From Allokutzneria sp. A3M-2-11 16 (GTDB lineage: Bacteria; Actinomycetota; Actinomycetes; Mycobacteriales; Pseudonocardiaceae): DNA of 34,072 bases. The position numbers were made by a program, and so were the translations under genes. Under the pieces are notes generated by a model that ran no database searches, was not told where the DNA came from, and worked only from the letters and a program-made list of their open reading frames with translations. The stretch spans positions 1 through 34,072 of the forward strand of contig NZ_JANAVO010000029.1 in assembly GCF_024213555.1 (NCBI RefSeq), written 5' to 3'. Positions 1 to 7,276 of the stretch are shown here, in pieces; position 1 is the first letter of the stretch; each line of letters starts with the position of its first letter.

Positions 1-81
1 TTGCGTTTCGGGCTTTTCGGGCGCCTGGCAATTCATCCTTTAGAGCCATGATCGACTATTATTGTGCGATAAAATGGAGAC

Positions 82-1203
82 ATGACCCTCGATGTGACTG
101 ACGCGAAAGTCAAGGCAACGTTCACCGGTGTCGGTAAAGCCGTCGTTGCATTCCTGGTGGCGTTGATGGAGTATGTCGCTCAGCTCCGGCCCGCTGAACG
201 TGAGTACGCCGAGGAGTTGCTGATGCCGTTGTTGCGGATCTCCAAGGAGAAAGCATCACGACTCCTGGCCAAAGCCGCCGATTTGACCGCTCGTCCGGTG
301 GTCTTGCAGGCGCTGGCCGAAGGCCGCGTCGACGAAGGCAAAGCGTTGATGATCGTCGAACTCCTTCAGCCCCTCTCGGCCGTGCAGGCCGCCACTGCTG
401 AGGAAGCGTTGTTGGCGCACGCGGAGAACAACGCCTACTCCGCCACCCGCCAGTACGCGCGCCGCTACATCGACCGGCTCGACCCCACCGCCGCCGAACA
501 CCGCCACCAGGAGAAGCGCGAGCAACGCAAGGTGGAGAAGACCAACCTTGATGACGGCATGGCATCACTCCGGTTGATCATGCCCGCCCTGGACACCGCG
601 TTGGCCTTTGATCACATCGACGCCATCGCACGCGGCCTACCCAAAGACGGCCGAACACTGGATCAGAAACGCGTCGACGTGGCCCTGGACCTGTTGCTGG
701 GTAAGGAAACCGGTGCCGCGCAGGGTCAGGTGACGGTGAACCTCACCATGGCGATCAGCTCCCTGATCGGCATGGACGACGATCCGGCCATCCTGCAAGG
801 GCACGGGCCGCTGCCGATCAAGATCGCCCGGGATGTCGCCGCAGGAGGGATCTGGAAGCGCATCCTGACCGACCCGGTCACCGGGATCGCCGAGGACGTC
901 ACCACCTACCGGCCCACCGCGAAGCAGCGGGAACTGATTGCCGCCCGCTACCCCCACTGCACGATGATCGGATGCCGACAGCCGGTGCACCGCTGCGACC
1001 TCGACCACTGCTGCCCCTTTGACGGAAGCAACACGTCAGTCGACAACCTCCGGCCGAAGTGTCGGCGGCACCACCGGATGAAGCACGAAACCAGCTGGCA
1101 GTGCCAGAACCTGGAAGACGGACGTCATGTGTGGAAGACGCCGGAGGGGCGGGTCTACGAATCCGAAATGGAACCGATCGCGGAACCCGCCCCGCCGTTC
1201 TAG
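82..1203 (+). CDS. DUF222 / HNH endonuclease-signature protein (13E12 type)
   Basis: A 373-residue protein. The first ~250 residues are an Ala/Leu-rich helical region of the DUF222 (13E12 repeat) type, and the C-terminus carries an HNH fold: Cys293 and Cys298, then Asp308-His309, Asn322, Cys327 and His330-His331. The Cys pairs probably hold a structural zinc and the His/Asn residues form the metal-dependent nuclease centre. Family members are numerous and often multicopy in actinomycete genomes, with no agreed physiological role. The ATG follows GGAGAC closely. The DNA just upstream (about 45-80) is AT-rich for this window, which hints at acquired DNA. The gene converges on the helicase gene with a 4-bp overlap. 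The family is clear; the target and activity are unknown. Confidence 0.88.
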   Translation: MTLDVTDAKVKATFTGVGKAVVAFLVALMEYVAQLRPAEREYAEELLMPLLRISKEKASRLLAKAADLTARPVVLQALAEGRVDEGKALMIVELLQPLSAVQAATAEEALLAHAENNAYSATRQYARRYIDRLDPTAAEHRHQEKREQRKVEKTNLDDGMASLRLIMPALDTALAFDHIDAIARGLPKDGRTLDQKRVDVALDLLLGKETGAAQGQVTVNLTMAISSLIGMDDDPAILQGHGPLPIKIARDVAAGGIWKRILTDPVTGIAEDVTTYRPTAKQRELIAARYPHCTMIGCRQPVHRCDLDHCCPFDGSNTSVDNLRPKCRRHHRMKHETSWQCQNLEDGRHVWKTPEGRVYESEMEPIAEPAPPF

Positions 1204-3440
1204 GCGAGCGCCCCCGCAAGAGAATCCGGGAGCGGGGTCGAATGCACGATTCCCAGTCGCTGGGTTGCGCGCGTCAAAGCGACATACAGATCCTTGAGAC
1301 CCTTCGGGGATTCCTCGCGGATCGAAGCGGGCTCGACCACGATGACAGCGTCGAATTCCAGGCCCTTCGCCTCGCGCACGGTGAGAACACTGACGCGATC
1401 AGAAGGAGAAAGCACAGAAACCGCGTCGCGGAGGGCGGTGGGGATGATGACGCCGAGAGTGCCCTCGCCGACCTCGGCCAACTCCTTCTCGACGAGCTCG
1501 GCGAGGCGGGCGGGGAGATCGTCGGTGGTGACCGGGAGGGACCACGGGGGGACACCGGTGCTGCGCACGGACTTGGGCTCGGCGATCGGCGGGGCGAACT
1601 CGCGGAGGACGGCGGTGGCCACGCGCATGATCTCGGCGGGAGTGCGGTAGTTGACGGTCAGCTCCTCCATCCGCCAGCGGTTCTCCATGTGCGGGGCCAG
1701 CACCTGCTCCCACGACTCGGCGCCCGCCAGGTCACCGGTCTGCGCGACATCGCCGACGAGGGTCATCGACCGCGCGGGGGCCCGCCGCATCAGCAGCCGC
1801 CACGCCATCGCGGACAGCTCCTGCGCCTCGTCGACGATCACATGGCCGAAGGTCCACGTGCGGTCCTGCGCGGCGCGCTCGGCGGTGGTGAGGTTGCTGG
1901 ACCGCTCCTGCCGATCGGCGAGGTGATCGGCGGTGATCATGTTCATCGCCATGAGGACGTCGTCATCGGCGACCTCCTCGTCGATGCGCATGATGTCGAC
2001 GACGCCCTCGGCGAACTCCAGGCGTTCCCGCCGCTTCTTCTCCGCGAGCGCCTTCGCGGCCCGATCGTCCTCACCGAGCAGCTCCATCGCCTCGTCCAGC
2101 ACCGGCACGTCGGCAGGCGTCCAACCGAAGTGTTCGGGGCGGTGCAACAAAGCGCGCTCCTCCTCCGACAGGTGCGGGAACGCCGACTCCAGCAGCTCGG
2201 GGGAGGCGTAGAGCTCCTTCAACAGCCGCTGCGGCGTCAACACGGGCCACAACCAGTCCAACGCGGCGAGCACATCGGGCTCCTCGCGCAGCTCCCGGGA
2301 GATGTCCGCGAGATCGCCCGCCTCCAGCAGGTCCGCGCCCAAACCCTCGGCGACGAGCCGGGTCAGCTCCTTGATGATCGCGGCGGCGAAGGTCGGCTCG
2401 GCGCGGTTGTGCAGCGTGCCCAGGCGCAGCGCGGCCGCCTTCGCCCGCTCCACGGCGGCGGGCTCCAGCAACAGCGTCTCCCGCTCGAAAACGATCTCCA
2501 TCGGCTCGTCCGGCACGCGCTGGCGGTCGGCGACGGCCCTGGCCAGCACGGTCACCATGTCGGGACGACCCTTGATCTCGGCGGCGGCGTCGGGCTCGGT
2601 CAGCCGGGGCCGCACATCCGGGAACAGGTCCCCGACGGTGGCCATCAGCACCCCGGTCTCGCCGAGCGAGGGCAACACCTGGGAGACGTAGTTCAGGAAC
2701 GCCGGGTTCGGGCCGACCACGAGCACACCGCGCTTCGCCAGCTGCTCGCGGTGCGTGTACAGCAGGTACGCGGCGCGGTGCAGCGCCACAGCGGTCTTGC
2801 CGGTGCCGGGCCCGCCCTGCACGACCAGCACCCCGTGCAGCGGCGAGCGGATCACGTTGTCTTGCTCGGCCTGGATGGTGCGGACGATGTCGGTCATCCG
2901 CCCCGTGCGCTTGGCGTTGAGCGCGGCCAGCAGCGCCGTCTCGCCGGTCACATCGTCGGCGTCCTCGACACCGGAGAGATCCAGCAGCTCGTCGTCGACG
3001 CCGATCACGGTGCGCTTGCGGATACGCAGGTGCCTGCGCATCCGGACGCCCTCGGTGCTCGCCCCGGTCGCCACGTAGAACGGCCGCGCCGCGGGGGCCC
3101 GCCAGTCCACCAGCAGCGGCTCGTAGTCGTTTTCCTCGTCGAGGATGCCCATCAGGCCGATATAGCGGTCGGTCTCGTCGGTGAATTCCAGCTTGCCGAA
3201 GCACAAACCCGTTTCGGCGGCGGCGTACTGCGCCAGCTGTTCGGTGTGGAGCCGGGTCGCGGCATTTCTCTCGGTGTGCGCCTGCTCCGAGTCCGGGACC
3301 TGCCGAAGCGCCGAGGAGAGGAACTGTTGTGCCTGCTCACGCAGGGTGTCGAAGCGGTCGTACAGTCGGGCGACGTAATCCTGCTCAGCGGCGAGCGCGG
3401 TGGTCTCGCCCGTTTCCGGCGCATTCGAGACGGTTGACAA
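1200..3440 (-). CDS. HelD/HelR-like RNA polymerase-associated UvrD-family ATPase
   Basis: A 746-residue superfamily 1 helicase-like ATPase. A Q-motif-like AEQDNVIRSP precedes the Walker A loop GGPGTGKT (residues 209-216). A Walker B VIVDEAQELS lies near residue 545, and the C-terminal UvrD motif reads YVALTRATQRLGIVH. The long charged N-terminus (about residues 15-75) fits the coiled-coil arm that HelD inserts into RNA polymerase. HelD proteins release stalled or rifamycin-bound polymerase, and actinomycete HelR gives rifamycin tolerance. The TTG start is chosen because AAGGGAGAAGG lies about 6-8 bases upstream. It is downstream of a sigma factor and a MarR-type gene on the same strand. I found no obvious rifamycin-associated palindrome upstream. 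The HelR subtype is an inference. Confidence 0.9.
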   Translation of the reverse strand: MSTVSNAPETGETTALAAEQDYVARLYDRFDTLREQAQQFLSSALRQVPDSEQAHTERNAATRLHTEQLAQYAAAETGLCFGKLEFTDETDRYIGLMGILDEENDYEPLLVDWRAPAARPFYVATGASTEGVRMRRHLRIRKRTVIGVDDELLDLSGVEDADDVTGETALLAALNAKRTGRMTDIVRTIQAEQDNVIRSPLHGVLVVQGGPGTGKTAVALHRAAYLLYTHREQLAKRGVLVVGPNPAFLNYVSQVLPSLGETGVLMATVGDLFPDVRPRLTEPDAAAEIKGRPDMVTVLARAVADRQRVPDEPMEIVFERETLLLEPAAVERAKAAALRLGTLHNRAEPTFAAAIIKELTRLVAEGLGADLLEAGDLADISRELREEPDVLAALDWLWPVLTPQRLLKELYASPELLESAFPHLSEEERALLHRPEHFGWTPADVPVLDEAMELLGEDDRAAKALAEKKRRERLEFAEGVVDIMRIDEEVADDDVLMAMNMITADHLADRQERSSNLTTAERAAQDRTWTFGHVIVDEAQELSAMAWRLLMRRAPARSMTLVGDVAQTGDLAGAESWEQVLAPHMENRWRMEELTVNYRTPAEIMRVATAVLREFAPPIAEPKSVRSTGVPPWSLPVTTDDLPARLAELVEKELAEVGEGTLGVIIPTALRDAVSVLSPSDRVSVLTVREAKGLEFDAVIVVEPASIREESPKGLKDLYVALTRATQRLGIVHSTPLPDSLAGALA

Positions 3441-3536
3441 CCGGACCCTTCTCCCTTACAATCAGGTGCAGCGGCTGAATGCTGCTCCTTATTTTGCGCA
3501 TGCGGAGCCGACTATAGCGTCCGTTTCCCTTCGGCG

Positions 3537-4025
3537 CTAATCCCCTTTTTCGGCGAGGCGCTCCTGCCACTTCGCCAGCAGTCTCGGCATCTCGGTCTCC
3601 ATGAACCGGAAGAACGCCAGCGTCTCGGTCATCCGCTCGCCCGCGGGCGTGTGCTCGCCCAGCACCTCGATGCCCTCGGCCAGCACCTCCGCCCAGCGCT
3701 CGAAGATCCGCTTGCGGCTGAGCACGGTCTGCTGCCACATGGCGCCGGAGACCTGGAAGTGGTCGCGGCGGGTGCCGGGCTCGCGGTCGCGCACCGCGAT
3801 CTGGGTGTCGCTGAGGTAACGCACCGCCCCGGAGATCGCCGCGGGAGACACCCGCAGCGCCTCGGCCAGCTCGGCCGCGGTCAGCTTGCCGGAGTCACTG
3901 ACCAGCAGCGCGATGAAGACGCGCGCGGGCATCCTGGGCCAGCCGACATCGGAGAGCATCGCCGCCGACCGCTCGATGAACGAGGCCAACTCCTCGTCGC
4001 CGAATCCGGAGTCCTCCACGGTCAT
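3537..4025 (-). CDS. GbsR/MarR-type winged-helix transcriptional regulator
   Basis: A 162-residue protein with a winged helix at about residues 25-90, including the recognition segment LTAAELAEALRVSPAAISGAVRYL and a basic wing (DREPGTRRDHF). The C-terminal half is helical with a tryptophan-rich dimer region (WQQTVLSRKRIFERWAEVL), as in GbsR-like MarR proteins of actinomycetes that often sit beside drug efflux genes. It lies between the sigma-factor gene (73 bp upstream) and the helicase gene (96 bp downstream), all on the minus strand. A palindrome in the upstream gap could be its own operator. The ligand is unknown. Confidence 0.85.
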   Translation of the reverse strand: MTVEDSGFGDEELASFIERSAAMLSDVGWPRMPARVFIALLVSDSGKLTAAELAEALRVSPAAISGAVRYLSDTQIAVRDREPGTRRDHFQVSGAMWQQTVLSRKRIFERWAEVLAEGIEVLGEHTPAGERMTETLAFFRFMETEMPRLLAKWQERLAEKGD

Positions 4026-4075
4026 CTCGCCTCCAGCCTGCCGGGGTCGCCGAGGAGTTTACCCGTGTCACATCA

Positions 4076-4091
4076 TTCACTAATTTGTGAA
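4076..4091. promoter_or_regulatory. Candidate operator palindrome upstream of the GbsR/MarR gene
   Basis: TTCACTAATTTGTGAA is a perfect 5-bp dyad (TTCAC/GTGAA) around a 6-bp AT centre. It is unusually AT-rich for this window. It lies 50-66 bp upstream of the regulator start, in the only gap between the sigma-factor gene and the regulator gene. Autoregulation is inferred from position and symmetry alone. Confidence 0.45.
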
Positions 4092-4098
4092 ACACAGG

Positions 4099-5049
4099 TC
4101 AGCTCGCCCAGTCCAGCAGGCCCTGGTGCCGCTGCGGATCGCGCAGCCGCCGCATCGCCTCCTTCTCCAGCTGCCGGATCCGTTCCCGGGTCAGGCCCAG
4201 GTGGTCGGCGATCTCCTGGAGGGTGCGCTGGCGGCCGTCGTTGAGGCCGTAGCGCATCGTGATGATCAACGCCTCGCGGGGCGGGAGCTGCTCGATCACC
4301 GCGCGCAGCTCGTTGGCCAGCGCCCGGTACTCGATCACGTCGGGGGCGGAGAGCACCTCGGTGTCCTGGATCAGGTCGCCCACGCGGGTTTCCCCGTCGG
4401 TGCCGACCAGGCTGTCCAGGCTCAGCGACTCGCGGCCGACGCGGCGCAGCTCGACGACCTTGTGCACGGGAACGCCCGCGGTGATCGCGACTTCCTGGGC
4501 GGTGGGTTCGCGGTCCAGGCGGGACTGGAGCTCGCGCTCGACCTTCGCCAGCTTCGACAGCGTCTCGACGACGTGCACGGGGAGCCGGATGGTGCGGCCC
4601 TGCTCGGCCATACCGCGGTCGATGGCCTGCCGGATCCACCACGTGCCGTAGGTGGAGAACTTGAAACCCTTTGTGTAGTCGAACTTCTCCACCGCGCGGA
4701 TCAGGCCGAGGTTGCCTTCCTGAACCACGTCCAGCACTCCTACGCCGCGACGTGCGTACTTCTTCGCGGTGGCGACCACGAGCCGCAGGTTCGCGCGGAT
4801 CATGTGCGCCTTGGCCTCGGCCCCGTCCCGCGCCACCAGCTCCAGCTCCGAGGCGGCGCGGCCCCGGTGCGCGCCCCGGTCGAGCAGGTGCCTGGCGTAG
4901 ACGCCGGCCTCGATCCTCCTGGCCAGCCACACCTCCTGCTCGGCGGTGAGCAGCGGTGTAGCGGCGATCTGGTTGAGGTACTGCCGCATCAGGTCGGGTT
5001 CCTCGCCTGCGAGGCGCGGCTCCTGTCGCCGAGCGGATACCCCGTTCAC
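4099..5049 (-). CDS. Group 2 RNA polymerase sigma-70 factor (HrdB/SigB-like)
   Basis: A 316-residue primary-like sigma factor lacking the long acidic region 1.1. Region 1.2 (DLMRQYLNQIAATPLLTAEQ), region 2 (NLRLVVATAKKYA, then VVQEGNLGLIRAVEKFDY and STYGTWWIRQAI), region 3 and region 4.2 (LTRERIRQLEKEAMRRLR) are all present. The GTG at 5049 is preferred to a TTG at 5115 because GGAGG lies 8 bases before it. The -35-binding helix is conventional. In the -10-binding helix the residue equivalent to E. coli Thr440 is Asp (WWIRQAID). That should alter reading of the -12 position, so the regulon may not be a copy of the HrdB regulon. It follows a 51-residue ORF and precedes the GbsR/MarR gene. Confidence 0.93.
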   Translation of the reverse strand: MNGVSARRQEPRLAGEEPDLMRQYLNQIAATPLLTAEQEVWLARRIEAGVYARHLLDRGAHRGRAASELELVARDGAEAKAHMIRANLRLVVATAKKYARRGVGVLDVVQEGNLGLIRAVEKFDYTKGFKFSTYGTWWIRQAIDRGMAEQGRTIRLPVHVVETLSKLAKVERELQSRLDREPTAQEVAITAGVPVHKVVELRRVGRESLSLDSLVGTDGETRVGDLIQDTEVLSAPDVIEYRALANELRAVIEQLPPREALIITMRYGLNDGRQRTLQEIADHLGLTRERIRQLEKEAMRRLRDPQRHQGLLDWAS

Positions 5050-5141
5050 GTGCGCCACCTCCGGCCGTCGTGGAGAACGATCTCCATTTCGGCTACCCGG
5101 ATCGGGCGGAGGCAACCTGGTTCAGGCCGGTCCGATCCTCC

Positions 5142-5297
5142 TCAGTCCGATCCGCGCACGATGTGCGGCTCGGTCTCGCGGGGCTCGTCGCCCAGCCAGG
5201 ACCAGCGGGCCCAGACCGCGGTGTTGTGCGTGTCGGCCGGGGCTTCCGCGCTGCGCGGAAACGGCACCACGCTCTGTCGTGTCGTCGTCCTTCCCAT
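5142..5297 (-). CDS. Small conserved-looking hypothetical protein, 51 residues
   Basis: Starts at an ATG with a strong AAGGAGG 8 bases upstream. This is one of the best ribosome binding sites in the window, so translation is likely. The sequence begins MGRTTTRQSVVPFPRSAEAP and the centre is rich in Trp (AVWARWSWLGDEP). It has no membrane segment, cysteine or recognised domain. It ends 92 bp before the sigma-factor start on the same strand and may share its transcript. The Trp-rich, charged composition would suit a small binding partner of a larger protein, but that is speculation. The ORF stays open upstream to 5396, but those codons lack an initiation site. Confidence 0.6.
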   Translation of the reverse strand: MGRTTTRQSVVPFPRSAEAPADTHNTAVWARWSWLGDEPRETEPHIVRGSD

Positions 5298-5431
5298 GGC
5301 ACTTTCCTCCTTCCCCCCGCCGTCACCGGCGCGGGCTGTGAGTCTCCCTACACCGTGGTGATCGCCACCAGAGTCGTCATCGTTTCGATGTACCACTCGT
5401 TGGGAAAGAACTTGACTCCACAGTGAAAGAG

Positions 5432-5761
5432 CTACTTACCCAGGGGGTGTGCCCGGTAGTTGTCCGCGATGAACTTCGCCACCACCATCGGGGCGGGCGC
5501 GGCCTGGGCGGGCGAGGGGCTCAGGTACTGGTGGTCGGTGGGCTCGGCGTCGACGTCGAAGGCGGACCGGACCGCGACCGACCAACCGGCGCGCGGGGTC
5601 CAGCAGGCCGCGACCGAGCTGCCCGCGAGGTCCATCCGGACGGAGTCCGCGCGGTGGTCGGCCCCGAGGTCGAGTCGTTCCACCAGGATCGCGTGGTCCA
5701 GTACGGCGCGTTCCACTTGCAGGAAGTAGTCGATCGAGACCGCCGTGGCGTGTTGAGACAT
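5432..5761 (-). CDS. DUF6292-like protein
   Basis: A 109-residue protein starting MSQHATAVSIDYFLQVERAVL. The pattern of an N-terminal helix, a central strand region with Cys54 and Trp55/Trp60 (AACWTPRAGWSVAVRSAF) and a C-terminal helix ending in NYRAHPLGK resembles the DUF6292 proteins common in actinomycetes. GGTGAG lies 3-8 bases before the ATG. It is the most upstream gene of the minus-strand run that includes the 51-residue ORF and the sigma factor, 134 bp from the former. The function of the family is unknown to me. Confidence 0.72.
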   Translation of the reverse strand: MSQHATAVSIDYFLQVERAVLDHAILVERLDLGADHRADSVRMDLAGSSVAACWTPRAGWSVAVRSAFDVDAEPTDHQYLSPSPAQAAPAPMVVAKFIADNYRAHPLGK

Positions 5762-5996
5762 GTGCTCACCGTAAGCGCCAGGAGGCTGCGGCGCCATCGT
5801 CGGTCTCGGTGAGAGCGCGTGCCGCCATGCGTCGCAGCGCGCCCGAGATCGCTTGCGGCACAGGGGCACCGGCTCGCCTCGTCCAAAGTGGACCTTGCTG
5901 TATCGATGCCTTGATCGATCCGGTGCGGATTGCAAAATCGATTGCGCAGAGTGATCACCGCGGGCCGGGAACGGCCGTTCTCGTAAGGTGGCGGGC
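5762..5996. other. Divergent intergenic region
   Basis: A 235-bp gap between the divergent DUF6292 and nucleotidyltransferase genes. It holds AT-richer blocks around 5895-5955, where promoters for the rightward gene are likely, but no strong palindrome, terminator or RNA gene could be recognised. Confidence 0.4.
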
Positions 5997-6740
5997 ATGT
6001 TCACCGTCGAGGAACGGAACCGGTTGCGGGACAGCCTGATCGAGGCGGCTCGCGCGGACGGGCGGATCACCGGGGCCGCGCTGACGGGCTCCGCGTCGGT
6101 GGGAGCGGAGGACCGGTGGTCCGATGTGGATCTCGCGCTCGGTGTCGAGGGCGGCGTGGACGCGGTGCTCGGTGACTGGACGGAGTTGATGTACCGCGAA
6201 CACGGCGCGGTGCACCACACCGATGTCGGGTTCCGCTCCACGGTGTACAGGGTTTTTTTGCTGGACAACACTTTGCAGGTGGACATCGCGTTCGCGCCGG
6301 TCGAGGAGTTCGGCGCTCTCGCGCCCACCTTCCGGCTCGTTTTCGGCACGGCGCGGGAACAACCGCAGCAGGAGGCCGCCGATCCCGTGCCGTTGCTGGG
6401 CATGGGGTGGCTCCACGCGTTGCACGCGCGGTCGAGCATCGAGCGCGGCCGGGTGTGGCAGGCGGAGTACATGATCAGCGGTCTGCGAGACCACGTGCTG
6501 GCGCTGGCGTGCGTGCGGCACGGGCTGCCCGCGAACCAGGGGCGGGGCACGGACAAGCTGCCCGCCGCGGCCACCGAGATCGTGTCCGGCGCGCTCGTCC
6601 GCTCGTTGGAGATCTCCGAGCTGTGGCGGGCTTTCGGAGTCGCCACGGACGCGCTGCTGATCGAGGCGGAGCTGGTCGACGCCTCGCTCGCGGAGCGCCT
6701 CGCCGGGCCCCTGGAGCGGCTCAGCCGGTCGGCACCGTGA
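5997..6740 (+). CDS. Nucleotidyltransferase-domain protein
   Basis: A 247-residue protein with the Pol-beta-type nucleotidyltransferase signature GSASVGAEDRWSDVDLAL at about residues 27-44: a GS pair, then two metal-binding Asp residues in DVD. A third acidic residue sits in LQVDIAF near residue 97. The helical C-terminal half resembles aminoglycoside nucleotidyltransferases and the MNT/lincosamide group. The ATG at 5997 is preferred over the in-frame GTG at 5988 because AAGGTGG is correctly spaced before it. The gene overlaps the convergent Lrp gene by 20 bp. The substrate cannot be told from sequence; adenylylation of an antibiotic or of a protein or tRNA partner are both possible. Confidence 0.82.
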   Translation: MFTVEERNRLRDSLIEAARADGRITGAALTGSASVGAEDRWSDVDLALGVEGGVDAVLGDWTELMYREHGAVHHTDVGFRSTVYRVFLLDNTLQVDIAFAPVEEFGALAPTFRLVFGTAREQPQQEAADPVPLLGMGWLHALHARSSIERGRVWQAEYMISGLRDHVLALACVRHGLPANQGRGTDKLPAAATEIVSGALVRSLEISELWRAFGVATDALLIEAELVDASLAERLAGPLERLSRSAP

Positions 6741-7182
6741 GGCCGACCTTCACCCGGTCCAGCACGACGTTGGTGGTGAAGCGCCGGACGGTGGGGTTGT
6801 CGAAGAGCACGCGCTTGGTGACCGCGTCGAACTCGGCCATGTCCCGCGCGCTGATCACCAGGACGAAGTCGATCTGGCCGGTGACGCAGTAGCACTGCTG
6901 CACGTGCTCCTCGTCGAGGAACCGCCGCCGCAGCTCGTCGAGCAGGTGCGCGCGTTCCCGCTCCAGCTCCACCAGCACGACGAAGGTCATGACCTGGCCG
7001 AGCGCGCGCGGGTCGAGCACGGCGACCTCGCCGCTGATCGTGCCGTTCTCGCGCAGCCGCTTGATCCGCCGCTGCACGGCCGCCGAGGACAGGCCGACCT
7101 CCGCGCCGATGTCCTCGGCGATCGTCCGGTTGTTCCGCTGGATGATGGCCAGGATCGCTCGGTCCACGTCGTCGATCTGCAT
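6721..7182 (-). CDS. Lrp/AsnC family transcriptional regulator
   Basis: A 153-residue protein with an N-terminal helix-turn-helix (IDDVDRAILAIIQRNNR then VGLSSAAVQRRIKRL) and a C-terminal RAM/AsnC_trans_reg domain (residues ~70-148) that binds amino acids and forms oligomers. The start at MQIDD matches family length; no clear ribosome binding site is seen, and a TATCGT element 8-13 bases upstream leaves room for a leaderless transcript. It diverges from the MOSC-reductase gene across 94 bp and may control that promoter as well as its own. Confidence 0.9.
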   Translation of the reverse strand: MQIDDVDRAILAIIQRNNRTIAEDIGAEVGLSSAAVQRRIKRLRENGTISGEVAVLDPRALGQVMTFVVLVELERERAHLLDELRRRFLDEEHVQQCYCVTGQIDFVLVISARDMAEFDAVTKRVLFDNPTVRRFTTNVVLDRVKVGLTVPTG

Positions 7183-7276
7183 GACTGCACGATAGGCGTC
7201 GCGCGCGCGGCGTGGCCGCGCCTCCAGCGCTGATCGCGCGCCCGAACCGCGTGCGCGGTATCTAGGATTTCCTGTC

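Noticed and set aside
1059-3437. A 792-codon open frame opposite the helicase gene
   Set aside because: It is the antisense shadow of a clearly coding gene in GC-rich DNA and has low-complexity Arg/Gly/His composition with no domain.
3441-3536. Rifamycin-associated element upstream of the HelR-like gene
   Set aside because: I searched by eye for a GGGGCTTGC-type palindrome and found none in the 96-bp gap.
5050-5115. Longer sigma-factor start at TTG 5115
   Set aside because: The GTG at 5049 has a well-spaced GGAGG, and the extra residues are low-complexity with no match to sigma region 1.
5432-6895. A 487-codon minus-strand frame covering the nucleotidyltransferase
   Set aside because: Only its last 109 codons (the DUF6292-like gene) look real; the rest is antisense to a recognisable nucleotidyltransferase.
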